Positions 7,831 through 17,166 of a stretch of DNA of 64,000 nt are shown piece after piece (position 1 is the stretch's first letter; each line of letters starts with the position of its first letter). Under the pieces are notes generated by a model, which was given only the letters and a program-made list of their open reading frames with translations, was not told the origin of the DNA and made no database searches. A program made the translations under genes and the position numbers. The DNA comes from GCA-2687025 sp964473525 (GTDB lineage Bacteria; Poribacteria; WGA-4E; GCA-2687025): NCBI GenBank assembly GCA_964473525.1, contig CAYYPK010000028.1, positions 17,131-81,130 of the forward strand. The letters run 5' to 3'.

Positions 7831-9882
7831 CTATTGCGTCTGTTTGGGCAGCTCTTCGATGGCGTCCGCAACGCGTTCGCAGGCGGCTGCCAAGATGTCC
7901 AGTTGCGTGTCCAGTTGGGCGGCGTCTCCGGTGTCCAGCGCGTCGCGCACGCCAGGAAACACGACGGCGGCATAGCCTGTCCGCCAGCCGGGCGCGTAGA
8001 TGAGGTGCTTGAACCACGGACGTCGGGGTAGACCTTCCTCGTGCGTGAGCATGCGCTCAATGCGGTACACGTCACTCGGGACACGCTCGACGTCCGCACG
8101 CTCCGCTGCCCCTCGCCAGCGACCCAAAGCAACGCGCAGTCGCGCGGTCCGTGTCGAGCCCTCCAGCGTATCGGCGTGCTCTTCCACCAAGTTGTCGGTG
8201 GCGGCGAGGAGCTCGTTGGCGTAGGCGGCATAGTCGAACGGGGGCGCCTCCGCGTTCGCCAGGCGGAGAGCGATGAGACCCCACACCTTCGCCATGGCGG
8301 CGTGGTACCGGAAGCCAGGGTCCCCGAAGTTCTCCATCCAGTAGAAGTTGTCCTGCATCGCGTGATAGACGCCATACGGGCCGTGGAAACCCATGCTGAG
8401 CGACGCGATGCCGAGGTGACCGATGAACGGCGAGTGATCTGAGCCGCTGCCAAGGGCGCCCAAACTCGGCTCGGCCGTCCCTTGCCGCGCCGCCCACGCG
8501 TCGTGGATGCTGCCGAGCGTGTTCGGGTCGATGACGTCACGCGTCACCTCACGCGCGAGCTTCTTGAGTGAGGGCACGGCGCTGGCCCCGAAGTTCGGCC
8601 CGGTCGCGGCGATGTCGACGTTGAGGTACGCGACGGCCTTGGCGCGGAGCTCATCGGCGAGATCCTCGACCCACTCCGTGGCGCCGAGGATGCCGAACTC
8701 CTCCGCGTCCCAACTCGCGAAGACGATGGTGCGCTTCGGACGAACGCCGTCCTCGGCGAGAAGGCCCAGGCACCGAGCAACCTCTAGGAGCGCCGCCGTT
8801 CCGCTGCTCGGGTCCGCGGCCCCGTACGTCCACGCGTCGTGGTGGTTGCCCAAGATCACCCATTCGTCCGGCAGTTCCGAGCCGGGTAGCATCGCGATGA
8901 CGTTGCGGATCGGGCGGTTCTCGTGGCTGGACTCAACGTGCATTTCCACGACAGCCGGCCCCGGACCCACGTGATAGGCGAACGGTAAGCCGCCCTGCCA
9001 TCCGGGCGGAACGTTGGGGCCAGCAAGCGCCTGAAGCAGTGGCTCCGCGTCGCCGTACGACAGCGGGGCGACGGGTATCTTGGGCAGGTCGGTCGCTTCC
9101 TCGCGCGACAGGCGCCGCGCCGTTGGCGTGGACGCCCACCCAGGAGTGAGAGGGTCGCTCGCGTGGACGAAGATGTACTTGACCGTGCCTCGCTGAATGG
9201 CGTCGGCAGGCCGTTGCGGCCCACGCGGATAGACGTCGCCCTTCGTGTAGCCGTCGTCCGCCGGGTCGGAATAGAGCAGCAGCGCGGCGGCCCCACGCTC
9301 CTCGGCAACGTGCGCCTTGACGCCTCGGTAGCTCCCGCCGTACCGCGCGATACACACGCGGCCTTCGACGGAGACGCCCATCGCCTCGAGCGCGTCGTAG
9401 TCCTCCGGCAAGCCGCGGTTGACGTATACGAGGGACGCTCGTACCTCTCCGTCCGCGGCGTACGCGTTGTAGCCCGCGATGACCGGGGCGAAGGAGTCCT
9501 TGTCCCATTGCCAAGGGATCTCGCTGCCGCGCGCCTCGAAGGAGGGCATCCCGGGCGTGACGAGCTTCACGGAGATCCGACCGGGGTGCGGGAGGTACAC
9601 CTCGTAGTCGTAGGGCGTCACGTCGAGACCGTAGGAGGCGTACTGCGACGCAAGATAGTCGGCGACCGCGAGGCTGGCGGGAGTTCCAGCGACATGCGGC
9701 TCCTCGGTGAGCCTCAGGGACTGCGCCCGACACGAATCCGCCGACACCAGTTCCTGGAACGCCGCCTCCGTCGCTCGCTGCCGTTCCGCGCCAGCGTCCG
9801 TGAACCCCGTGATGGCGCCCGCCGACAAAGGGGCAAGGGACACGAGCATCGTGACGGCGAAGCGTCTGAGCGTCGGGAGCAT
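7831..9882 (-). CDS. Secreted M28B metallopeptidase (glutamate carboxypeptidase II-like)
   Basis: 683 residues from the ATG that begins MLPTLRRFAV and leads into a Sec signal ending near LSAGA. A longer in-frame start would run into the upstream gene. A PA domain (about residues 130-270, AARYGG/AALLLYSDP-type) interrupts the peptidase, as in GCPII and the transferrin receptor. Zinc ligands and catalytic residues sit in NHHDAWTYGAADPSSG, WDAEEFGILGATEW and GSGSDHSPF. A helical dimerisation domain closes the protein. It likely trims peptides or acylated amino acids outside the cytoplasm, together with the neighbouring M28 enzyme. Confidence 0.9.
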   Translation of the reverse strand: MLPTLRRFAVTMLVSLAPLSAGAITGFTDAGAERQRATEAAFQELVSADSCRAQSLRLTEEPHVAGTPASLAVADYLASQYASYGLDVTPYDYEVYLPHPGRISVKLVTPGMPSFEARGSEIPWQWDKDSFAPVIAGYNAYAADGEVRASLVYVNRGLPEDYDALEAMGVSVEGRVCIARYGGSYRGVKAHVAEERGAAALLLYSDPADDGYTKGDVYPRGPQRPADAIQRGTVKYIFVHASDPLTPGWASTPTARRLSREEATDLPKIPVAPLSYGDAEPLLQALAGPNVPPGWQGGLPFAYHVGPGPAVVEMHVESSHENRPIRNVIAMLPGSELPDEWVILGNHHDAWTYGAADPSSGTAALLEVARCLGLLAEDGVRPKRTIVFASWDAEEFGILGATEWVEDLADELRAKAVAYLNVDIAATGPNFGASAVPSLKKLAREVTRDVIDPNTLGSIHDAWAARQGTAEPSLGALGSGSDHSPFIGHLGIASLSMGFHGPYGVYHAMQDNFYWMENFGDPGFRYHAAMAKVWGLIALRLANAEAPPFDYAAYANELLAATDNLVEEHADTLEGSTRTARLRVALGRWRGAAERADVERVPSDVYRIERMLTHEEGLPRRPWFKHLIYAPGWRTGYAAVVFPGVRDALDTGDAAQLDTQLDILAAACERVADAIEELPKQTQ

Positions 9883-9970
9883 GGGTGTCCTATCCGGTAA
9901 GGAGGCCGGTCGGCGCCTCGCGTTGGTGGTGGATCGTATCGCGTTCCCAGAGACGGTCCAAGCGGGCTCG

Positions 9971-11371
9971 TTAGGGAACGACCACGACGCGTACGGTCCG
10001 CCTATGCCGGGCGCCCTTGCGGTCACGGGCCTCCACGCTCACGTAGTACACGCCGGGGGCAGCGGCTCTCCCGTCCTGAGTCGCGCCGTCCCACACGTCG
10101 ACGGGCTCCGTCGCGTCTGTTGCGATCGGGGGGAGTTGGTGCACTCGACGTCCGCTCGCGGTGTACACGTCCGCGCGCGCGTCCACGGCGTCCGCGAGCT
10201 CGTACCGCACCCTCAGTGGCTGCCCCGACCGCGCGTCGTAGGGGTTTGGGTAGGCGGACGCGCGCAGGAACTGCGGGTCGCTTCGCGTCGGAAGAACGCT
10301 CGGGCCGTCGGCCGCGATGGGCGAAGCGAGGAGGACGACGATGCCCGCTACGAGGCGCGCCGCCTCCGTCCCATACTCGAAGTTCACGTGCTGGGGCGTG
10401 TCCTCCGACGTGTGGTACGTGGCATGCCTTTCGGCCGAATGTGGGTCGCTCTCCTCGGACACCAGCACGCCGCTGTACCCCTCCCACCAAAACGGAGCGT
10501 GGTCGCTGAACGTGAAGCCGGGCTCGACGCGGGGCTGCAGCGCGATGTCGGAGTTCACGAGACCTCTCAGCCGTTCGAAGGCGTCCAACAGCCACCGGGA
10601 GTCGCCGTTGGCGACCACGTGCAGGTCGTACAGCCCGTCCGAGTCGTAGCCGATCATGTCGATGTTGATGACCGCGGCAATGTCCACGTCGGCCTGCCCC
10701 ATGGCGTGCGCGTAGTGTCTGCTGCCGATGAGTCCCAGCTCTTCGCCGGAGAAGAAGGCGAAGCGTATCGTGCGCCCCAACTCGACGTCAGCAACGAGAC
10801 GCGCGAGCTCGAGGACAGTAGCGACTCCCGTGGCGTTGTCGTTCGCTCCAGGCGCAGGCATCTCGCGCCACGCCGCCTCCCACCCCACCGACCGCGACGC
10901 CTTCGTGTCGTAGTGCGCCGTCACCAGGATGAGCCCTCCCTCGTCGTCTCCCACGGCCTGCCGCTCCGCGACGATGTTGCGCATGCGGAAGGTCGCGGCG
11001 CGCGTCCCTCCCGCGAACGCGTGGTACGGGAACGTCTGCTCGGTCGGCGAGTACCCGTAGGATCGCAGCTCCCACGAGATCCAGTCGGCAGCCATGTCGG
11101 CCGCGGCGTCAGGGAGAGGATGGCCGTTCAGCAGCGCAGCGTCTCGCACGCGCCAGGCGAATCGGCTGCGCGTGCCTCCGTTGTCGGCAAGGAGCCGCAC
11201 GGTGGCCTCCCACCGCGACGCGTCGAACGCACGCAGCACCGCAGTCTCCACGATGTCGCGTTGGGCGGTCGTCACGCGGACAGTCGGAGCCGCCGCGAGC
11301 GCGGCGTCGCCTGCCCCAACGGCGATCGCTAGCGCAAGCAGGCACGCGCGAAGTCGTGCGCGTCGGGACAT
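9971..11371 (-). CDS. Secreted M28 aminopeptidase with C-terminal FlgD-Ig-like module
   Basis: 466 residues from MSRRARLRACLL, with AGGAG 7 nt upstream and a signal peptide ending in AALAA. The M28 core has TAHYDTKASR, GANDNATG, FSGEELGLIGSRHY, DMIGYDSDG and FSDHAPFWWEG, which together supply both zinc sites and the catalytic Glu. The last 90 residues (ASAYPNPYD through PGVYYVSVEARD) are a FlgD-Ig-like module of the kind used as a C-terminal surface or type IX-like tail in FCB-group bacteria. It is the first gene of the peptidase run, with a clear -10-like box in front. Confidence 0.9.
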   Translation of the reverse strand: MSRRARLRACLLALAIAVGAGDAALAAAPTVRVTTAQRDIVETAVLRAFDASRWEATVRLLADNGGTRSRFAWRVRDAALLNGHPLPDAAADMAADWISWELRSYGYSPTEQTFPYHAFAGGTRAATFRMRNIVAERQAVGDDEGGLILVTAHYDTKASRSVGWEAAWREMPAPGANDNATGVATVLELARLVADVELGRTIRFAFFSGEELGLIGSRHYAHAMGQADVDIAAVINIDMIGYDSDGLYDLHVVANGDSRWLLDAFERLRGLVNSDIALQPRVEPGFTFSDHAPFWWEGYSGVLVSEESDPHSAERHATYHTSEDTPQHVNFEYGTEAARLVAGIVVLLASPIAADGPSVLPTRSDPQFLRASAYPNPYDARSGQPLRVRYELADAVDARADVYTASGRRVHQLPPIATDATEPVDVWDGATQDGRAAAPGVYYVSVEARDRKGARHRRTVRVVVVP

Positions 11372-11399
11372 CGAACGCTCCTGGGTGCGACGGTACCAG

Positions 11400-11405
11400 A
11401 GTATA
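11400..11405 (-). promoter_or_regulatory. Candidate -10 box (TATACT) for the M28 peptidase genes
   Basis: On the minus strand TATACT lies 29 nt before the ATG, giving a leader of about 20 nt that contains the ribosome site. No good -35 hexamer is present at 16-18 nt, so this is tentative. Confidence 0.3.
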
Positions 11406-11570
11406 CGGCTCGCCCCGCGCGCGAACGTCAGCCGGGAGGCATCGAGACGTCCGCGGTGACTCCCGTCTGCCGGCTCCCAGCGCCAGTAGCGCGGAAACCC
11501 ACACCGCGTGTAAGATCGCGCATACAACGCCGTGCGCAGCGCCGCGCGGATGCCGAGGAGGAGTGGACAG

Positions 11571-12014
11571 ATGGCTGCCCTAACGGATATCAACGGCGTC
11601 GGGCCGAGCCGGGCAATGCGTCTTGCCAACGCGGGCTACGTGAGCGTCGAGGCGGTCGCGGACGCCTCCGTCGACGAGCTCCGCGCCGTCGTGGGCGTTT
11701 CGATCGCCGCGGCGGAGGCGATGATCCTGGGCGCTCGGGAGCTGGCGCCCGACGGCGCGTCCGAGGACGCCGAAGCCAGCGACGCTGACGACGGCTCCGC
11801 GGCCGACGACGAAGGCGACATCATCGACCGCATCGCCGCGCAGATCGTCGGCGGGCGCAAGCAGCGGAAGCGCGTCATCCGAGCCGTGAGCCGCGAGATC
11901 GCCGCGAGACTCGCCAAGCCACTCCGCAAGGAACTGGACGTAAAGCGACTGACGACGAAGCAGGTTCGCCACGCCCTCGCGGCCGTCGTGGCCAAGGAGC
12001 TTCGCAAGTCGTGA
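11571..12014 (+). CDS. Helix-hairpin-helix domain protein with acidic linker and basic tail
   Basis: 147 residues. The start ATG is preceded by GAGGAGGAG. Residues 4-50 form tandem helix-hairpin-helix units (LTDINGVGPSRAMRLANAGY, then VAD...LRAVVGVS), the fold used for non-specific DNA binding in RuvA, UvrC and Rad51-type proteins. A highly acidic linker (about residues 58-82) follows, then a strongly basic helical tail (GGRKQRKRVIRAV...KELDVKRL). DNA or nucleoprotein binding is inferred. It stands alone, divergent from the peptidase genes. Confidence 0.75.
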   Translation: MAALTDINGVGPSRAMRLANAGYVSVEAVADASVDELRAVVGVSIAAAEAMILGARELAPDGASEDAEASDADDGSAADDEGDIIDRIAAQIVGGRKQRKRVIRAVSREIAARLAKPLRKELDVKRLTTKQVRHALAAVVAKELRKS

Positions 12015-12026
12015 GCCAAGCCGCCG

Positions 12027-12959
12027 TCAGACGAGAGCTTTCGTGAACTCGTAGCCGTTCCCCGCGACTTCGTACCCGAGGTTTGCGTAGAACGTCATCG
12101 CGCGATAGTTCGTCAGGTTCGTGCTGATCGTCGACCGCCGGTACCCCAACTCGCGCAATTCGTGCAGCGCCGTCAGCAGGAGGAACCGCCCCAGGCCCTT
12201 GCCCTGCCAGTCATCGTTGATCCCGAGCCACGTGACAAACGATGTGTGCTGTGCGGGTTCGGCGCGGGTCCAGTGCCCCACGCAGTACGTGGCGCATACG
12301 CCCACGTGGTCCTCGCCTCTACGCAGGTGGAAGACGACGTTCGGTAGGTCGCCCGCGCCATCTGTCGCCTCACGCGTCACGACCAATCCGGCGTCCGGCG
12401 AGCTCGGCCGCGCCACGTCGCAGTCCTTCCAGTCGAAGAACACCTCTTCGCGCCTGGAGTAGCCGGCGCCGTCCGGATGCGGCCCTTCGGGAGCCACCTG
12501 GTAGCCGTTCATTCCCAGCAACCCCTGCACGTGACCCAGCCGGTCGGACAGGTACCCGAACGCCAGGTGGTAGAACGGGTACGTGTAGTCGTGCGCAAAC
12601 GCCAGGGCTTCGCGCGCGCCGACATCCCGCAGCCGGCGTTCCGCGGTCAGGAGCAGCTCGTGGCCGGCGGCGCGCTCCCCGGGCGCGTACCCAAGAAAGC
12701 GTATGATGCCGCGAGCTGCGTCGTCGCGCGTCTCGAGAGCCGTGTGCGCAAACCCAAGCACCTCGTCCCCGCGTCGGCTCACGAGCAACCGTTGCTGGCT
12801 AAGGCGGCCGTACATGTCGTGGTCCGGCGATTCCCACACGAGCCCCGCCGCGAACTCGTCCTCGTTGACAGACCAACAGAACGGCACGTCCGCCACGAGG
12901 CGGTTGTAGAACGGAGCGAGGGAGCCCGCGTCCGCGAATTCCATCCGGGTCACGGCCAT
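12027..12959 (-). CDS. Two-domain GNAT acetyltransferase
   Basis: 310 residues with two GNAT folds. The C-terminal one keeps the acetyl-CoA loop (WQGKGLGRFLL); the N-terminal one is degenerate (PGERAAGHELL). Its AGGAG ribosome site lies inside the end of the upstream SDR gene, and the ATG is 4 nt beyond that stop, so it is the last gene of the operon. It is a paralogue of the GNAT at 28703-29629: both open with a region ending in EDEFAAG. The substrate is unknown. Confidence 0.8.
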   Translation of the reverse strand: MAVTRMEFADAGSLAPFYNRLVADVPFCWSVNEDEFAAGLVWESPDHDMYGRLSQQRLLVSRRGDEVLGFAHTALETRDDAARGIIRFLGYAPGERAAGHELLLTAERRLRDVGAREALAFAHDYTYPFYHLAFGYLSDRLGHVQGLLGMNGYQVAPEGPHPDGAGYSRREEVFFDWKDCDVARPSSPDAGLVVTREATDGAGDLPNVVFHLRRGEDHVGVCATYCVGHWTRAEPAQHTSFVTWLGINDDWQGKGLGRFLLLTALHELRELGYRRSTISTNLTNYRAMTFYANLGYEVAGNGYEFTKALV

Positions 12960-12963
12960 GCGG

Positions 12964-13659
12964 CTAGTCGCTCCTAATCAGGGGCTGTACGAGCAGTTCC
13001 TGGATGTCCACCGTCGAGGGCAGACCGGCGATGTGGGTGACGGTGTGCGCCAGGTCGTCCGGCGAGAGGGCGTCGGGGTTCGCGGTGCCAGGCCCCAGGA
13101 TGTCCGTCGTGATGGGGCCTGGGCAGAGCGTCGTGACGCGCACTCCGCGGTTTCGGAGCTCCAGGCTCACGGAGCGACCCATGCCTAGCAGCGCGTGCTT
13201 GCTCGCTACGTAGGGCGCCATGCCCGGGATGCCCCTCACCGACGCGTCGGACGCGATGTTGATGATGTGGCCGCCACCCTCGTCGACCATGCGTCGCGCC
13301 GCTTCCCGCGTCACGATGAACGCGCCCACCACGTTGATGTCCAGTATCTCGCGCAACTCGTCCGTGGGCGTGTCCAGCAGAGGCCCTGTCCGGGCGATGC
13401 CGGCGTTGTTGACGACGATGTCCAGCCGCTTCGGCGCGACGACGACCCGCGTCACGCCGTCTTCATCGGTCACGTCGGCGATGACCGTCTCGAAGTCGGC
13501 TCCCGTGCGGTGCAGGGCCGTTTCCATCTCGGCCTGCTTGCAGGGATCCCGCGCGAGGGCGATGACGCGCGCGCCACCTCGAAGCAGCGCCTGCGCGATC
13601 GACAGTCCGAGCCCGCGGTTGGCGCCCGTCACCAACGCCGTCTTGCCACGCACGCTCAT
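12964..13659 (-). CDS. Short-chain dehydrogenase/reductase (SDR)
   Basis: 231 residues from the ATG beginning MSVRGKTALV, which overlaps the upstream stop as ATGA and has GGGAGG before it. Classical SDR motifs are present: cofactor loop TGANRGLGLSIA, NNAG, the catalytic Ser strand IINIASDAS and YVASK. This makes it an NAD(P)-dependent oxidoreductase acting on an alcohol or ketone. The context, next to two sugar-epimerase-like SDRs and a Gfo/Idh/MocA enzyme, suggests sugar or polyol metabolism. Confidence 0.88.
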   Translation of the reverse strand: MSVRGKTALVTGANRGLGLSIAQALLRGGARVIALARDPCKQAEMETALHRTGADFETVIADVTDEDGVTRVVVAPKRLDIVVNNAGIARTGPLLDTPTDELREILDINVVGAFIVTREAARRMVDEGGGHIINIASDASVRGIPGMAPYVASKHALLGMGRSVSLELRNRGVRVTTLCPGPITTDILGPGTANPDALSPDDLAHTVTHIAGLPSTVDIQELLVQPLIRSD

Positions 13660-14414
13660 GCTGTTCCCTCCCCTCCCGGTATGTCTGGCCAGTTGTGTTC
13701 GGGGGTGTGACCCAGGTCTCTTTGGGTCTCGGTCCAGTCGTAGACCCCGTCCGCGCGCGCCGTCACCGCATGGTACGCGCCGTACGGCACGTCCGCGGTG
13801 AGCGCGCACCGCACGGCGCCCGCCACGTCAACGGGGGATACGTGCATGAACCACGGCCCCGCCGGGTTGTCGGGCGCGACCGGCTCCCGATTCAGACCGT
13901 CGCCGGCGATGATCCCGGGACGGATGTGGACAACGGCGAGGCCGTGCGCCTGATGGTACGCGCGGCCGATCTCCTCGCCCAGATGCTTGGCCAGGCAGTA
14001 GTACAGGTCGCCCTCGTTGTACGTCTGGGGATCGCCGACTCGATAGGGCTGCGTCCGGTCCGCGGGCGACCCGATCGCGACGACGCTGGACACGTTGACG
14101 AGTCGGCCCACGCCAGCCCGCGCGCACGCTTCGGCGACGTTCCACGTGCCCTTCACCATGACGTCGGCGAAGAGCGTCGGCGGCTTGTCGAATCGTTCGC
14201 GGACTAGCGCCACTGTGTGGATGACGGCGTCGTGACCCGCACAGGCGGCCGCGACGGCTTCGTAGTCGGTGACATCCGCGCGGATGTAGTCGTGGCCGGC
14301 GCGGTCCCCTGGGAGCGCGACGACATCCGTGAGCGTCAGCTCGTGCTCCGCCGCGAGCGCCTCGACTATGAACCCAGCTAGGTAGCCAGCCGCTCCGGTG
14401 ATGAGAACCTTCAT
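13656..14414 (-). CDS. NAD-dependent epimerase/dehydratase (extended SDR)
   Basis: 252 residues. The start overlaps the upstream stop by 4 nt (ATGA). The Rossmann loop ITGAAGYLAGF, VNVSSV and YYCLAKHLGEE (YxxxK) identify an extended SDR of nucleotide-sugar epimerase type. It is short for the class, lacking part of the usual C-terminal domain. It overlaps both neighbours by 4 nt, so it is translationally coupled within the operon. Confidence 0.87.
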   Translation of the reverse strand: MKVLITGAAGYLAGFIVEALAAEHELTLTDVVALPGDRAGHDYIRADVTDYEAVAAACAGHDAVIHTVALVRERFDKPPTLFADVMVKGTWNVAEACARAGVGRLVNVSSVVAIGSPADRTQPYRVGDPQTYNEGDLYYCLAKHLGEEIGRAYHQAHGLAVVHIRPGIIAGDGLNREPVAPDNPAGPWFMHVSPVDVAGAVRCALTADVPYGAYHAVTARADGVYDWTETQRDLGHTPEHNWPDIPGGEGTA

Positions 14415-15403
14415 GATACGCGCGTCTCCCGCACGGCGCGCTGCGCGGAGATGACGTCGTCCTCCCACGTCAGGTCGTCGGAGTTCGGCACGCGGCTTTC
14501 CTCGTCCATGACGCCGATCACCTGACGCATCCCGTCTTCCAGCGACACGCGAGGCTGGAACTCCGGCACGTCACGACTCATCTTTTCGCCGCTGTAAAAC
14601 GTGTTGTGCCCGAAGATGTCCCGGCAGATGTCGACTCCCGGCACAGCCATGGCGATGAGGTCGTCAACCGGAACGCCGACGAGCTCTACTTCACGACCGA
14701 GCACCTTCATCGCCAGGCGATGATGGTCGACCCACAGGACGTGTTCCCGCCGCACGAGGTTATACATCTGGCCGACCGTGTGCTCCTTCCCGACGACGTT
14801 CGCGAAGCCTAGCCCGGCGTCATCGACGTGCAGGAACTGATGGATCGCCCGTCCGTCGCCCGCGATGAGAATCGGCTTGCCCTTACGGATGCGGTCTATC
14901 CAGGCGAACTCCCACGCCACCTGGCGCAGCAGACCCATCTTCGGGCCGTACGTGGTCGACGGCTTGACGATCGTGGCGGGGAAGCCGTCGGCGTGGTACG
15001 CCGCCAGGTACACGTTGTCCGCGGCGACCTTGCCCCGGCCGTAGTCGGAGATGGGCCGAAGGGGATGGTGCTCTGGCACGGGAAGGACGTCGTAGTCTAC
15101 GCCGTACGTACACACCGTAGAACACTGCACGAAGTGCGACACGTCGCGGAACGCGCGGACGCTGCTCTCGGCGTCCTCGGCGTTGAAGCCGATCATGTCG
15201 ATCGCGGCGTCGAACTTCTCCGCTTGCATCGCGCTCTCGAACGCCTCGCGGTCGTGCCGATCGCCGTGGATGGCGCGCACGCCGTCGGGCGGTGAGCCGC
15301 TCTGGCCCCGGTTGTAGCACGTCACCTCGTGACCGAGCACCAGCAGCTCGCCCACGATGCTCGCGCTGATGTTCCCGGTGCCGCCGACGATTACGACTCT
15401 CAT
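14411..15403 (-). CDS. NAD-dependent epimerase/dehydratase (atypical SDR)
   Basis: 330 residues. Opens with VVIVGGTGNISASIV, the atypical-SDR nucleotide loop, and carries YGRGK as the YxxxK pair. It resembles the CSP41-like / isoflavone-reductase-like end of the family. AGAGGA ahead of the ATG lies in the end of the upstream Gfo/Idh/MocA gene, 12 nt away. It probably acts on the same sugar-like substrate as its neighbours. Confidence 0.85.
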   Translation of the reverse strand: MRVVIVGGTGNISASIVGELLVLGHEVTCYNRGQSGSPPDGVRAIHGDRHDREAFESAMQAEKFDAAIDMIGFNAEDAESSVRAFRDVSHFVQCSTVCTYGVDYDVLPVPEHHPLRPISDYGRGKVAADNVYLAAYHADGFPATIVKPSTTYGPKMGLLRQVAWEFAWIDRIRKGKPILIAGDGRAIHQFLHVDDAGLGFANVVGKEHTVGQMYNLVRREHVLWVDHHRLAMKVLGREVELVGVPVDDLIAMAVPGVDICRDIFGHNTFYSGEKMSRDVPEFQPRVSLEDGMRQVIGVMDEESRVPNSDDLTWEDDVISAQRAVRETRVS

Positions 15404-15415
15404 ACGGCAGTTCCT

Positions 15416-16405
15416 CTAGGCGTGCGTCATCTTGCCGGCGTCGCCCGCCTCGCGAGCCGCTTCTACCAGCGCCAACGTGTGCAGCGCGTCCTCGTACGGC
15501 GACCGGATGAGGCGCATGTCGCCCGTGTCGATGGCCTCAAGCCACGCGCCGATCTTGTCCAATCCGATGCTGTTCGCGTCCGGCGCCGCCTCGTCGATGT
15601 CGCGTCCGTGCACGTACCCTACGATGCGGCTCTCCGTCGCATTCGCCCTCAGGCGCAGGTGCGGCCCGATCACGTCCATGTCGAACGCGAACCGCTCCGT
15701 GCCGCAGTGGTTCGTGTGCGTGCCGAAGACGCCGTTGTCCAGCTCGTAGGCGACCTGGATGGCGTTCTCCGCGTCGAATTCCGGCCTGTCGTGCGCCATG
15801 TTCTTGGCGGCGAAGGTGGCGGCGCGCGTCGGCTTTGGGTCGCCCAGGACGTACCGCACGCAGTCAAGCAGGTGGATGGACTGCTCGGCGATGGGGCCTC
15901 CGCTGTCCGCGCGGCGCAGGAACCACGGCGACATCGTGTAGTTCAGGTAGTAGTCGATGGTGCAGACGGTACGCACGAGGTGGACAGTCTCGGACGCCAG
16001 TATGTCTCGCAGGCGCTCGTACAGCGGCGAGTAGCGCAACTGAAAGCCGACCGCCGCGAAGCCTTCACTCCCGTGGATGAGCTGGGCGCACTCCCGTCCC
16101 TCCGCCATGCTGAACGCCGGTGGCTTCTCGATCATCAGCGGGATGCCGCGTTCGCACGCGAGGCGTATCGGCTCCAGCCGCACGGCGGGCGGAGTAGTGA
16201 CGATCACGCCGTCGAGGTCGCGTCGGAACAGGGCGTCTAGGCTGTCGGTGGCGCAGTCGCAGGAGGTAGACGCGGCAAGTGTTCGCGCGGCTTCGACGCT
16301 GACATCGTGCACCCCGACGATCTCGGAGCCTAGCGCGACGACGTTCGCGGCGTGCGCGGAGCCCATGCCGCCAGCCCCGACGATCCCGATGCGCAGGTCA
16401 GCCAT
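15416..16405 (-). CDS. Gfo/Idh/MocA family oxidoreductase
   Basis: 329 residues. Starts MADLRIGIVG with the Rossmann loop GAGGMGSAHA and has the hallmark EKPPAF (EKP motif) near residue 95. The C-terminal alpha/beta domain contains WFLRRADSGGPIAEQSIHLLD, which fits the substrate domain. These enzymes oxidise sugars or inositols with NAD(P). It begins 4 nt after the zinc-ribbon gene, whose stop region holds its GAGG ribosome site. Confidence 0.9.
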   Translation of the reverse strand: MADLRIGIVGAGGMGSAHAANVVALGSEIVGVHDVSVEAARTLAASTSCDCATDSLDALFRRDLDGVIVTTPPAVRLEPIRLACERGIPLMIEKPPAFSMAEGRECAQLIHGSEGFAAVGFQLRYSPLYERLRDILASETVHLVRTVCTIDYYLNYTMSPWFLRRADSGGPIAEQSIHLLDCVRYVLGDPKPTRAATFAAKNMAHDRPEFDAENAIQVAYELDNGVFGTHTNHCGTERFAFDMDVIGPHLRLRANATESRIVGYVHGRDIDEAAPDANSIGLDKIGAWLEAIDTGDMRLIRSPYEDALHTLALVEAAREAGDAGKMTHA

Positions 16406-16409
16406 GGGA

Positions 16410-17090
16410 CTAGTGATCCTCTGACTCGGCGACGGGTCGTTCCTCGCGAGGAGACAACACCTTCCACGGCTGCCGGTCCAGCGTCTCTCGCCAGTCGTGC
16501 CGTTGCTGCTCCAGCTCCGCCGTCGCCGCCTCACCGTACGTCAGCTCGTCGAGGAACCGCACTACGTCCGTCAGCTTGCCCTGGATGAGGTTCACCGCGG
16601 CTGCCCGCGTCGGCGTCGTGGGCTCTTCGCGTAGCGAGTAGTGGAATTCGTGAATGAGTCGGTCAATGGCGAGTATCTTCGCCTTGGGCGTCCGCGCCCG
16701 GGTGTACGCTTTGACGTACGTCTCGAACGCCGCCACGGCGCCACCCGAGTGCAGCTGCTTGTGTTGGTAGGTCTTGTGGTAGTCGCCCCACGTGATGGAC
16801 CAGTCGCATTCAGGGCACGCGATCACCTGGTCCGCGCCATCGACGTGTGTCCACGCGAACACGGTGTCCCGACCTGCGCGGTCGCAGCGTGGACACCGCA
16901 TGCGACCATCGCGCGCGTCTCGAATGGTGAGGATGCTCCGGCAGCGCAGCAGCAGCGTGAAGCCGACGTCGTCAATGAGTTCCTCGTCCAGGACGCCCTT
17001 CGACTCCCACTCGTACAGGCGCTTGATCTTCCGCTTCGGCACGCGTGGCGCCCATTGGATGTCGTCGCGTCCTGGCGCTTCCTCTGGCAT
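16410..17090 (-). CDS. Zinc-ribbon protein of unknown function
   Basis: 226 residues from an ATG with AAGGGA upstream. Two CxxC knuckles (MRCPRC and ACPEC) about 25 residues apart make a zinc ribbon in the middle. Before it is a basic N-terminus (PKRKIKRLYEWESKG); after it is an all-helical half with AKILAIDRLIHEFH. I do not recognise the family. Its position ahead of the sugar-oxidoreductase genes suggests co-expression but not a role. A nucleic-acid or protein-binding role is possible. Confidence 0.7.
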   Translation of the reverse strand: MPEEAPGRDDIQWAPRVPKRKIKRLYEWESKGVLDEELIDDVGFTLLLRCRSILTIRDARDGRMRCPRCDRAGRDTVFAWTHVDGADQVIACPECDWSITWGDYHKTYQHKQLHSGGAVAAFETYVKAYTRARTPKAKILAIDRLIHEFHYSLREEPTTPTRAAAVNLIQGKLTDVVRFLDELTYGEAATAELEQQRHDWRETLDRQPWKVLSPREERPVAESEDH

Positions 17091-17166
17091 GCGGATCCCT
17101 TCTCGTGGGCGTGGGCAGTGTAGCGGAAGGTCCATCGAAGCGGGAAGGCCCGCACGCTTAACATGG

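Noticed and set aside
9883..10026. Longer N-terminus for the M28B peptidase
   Set aside because: The extension has no signal features and would run into the upstream gene's end; the downstream ATG gives a clean signal peptide.
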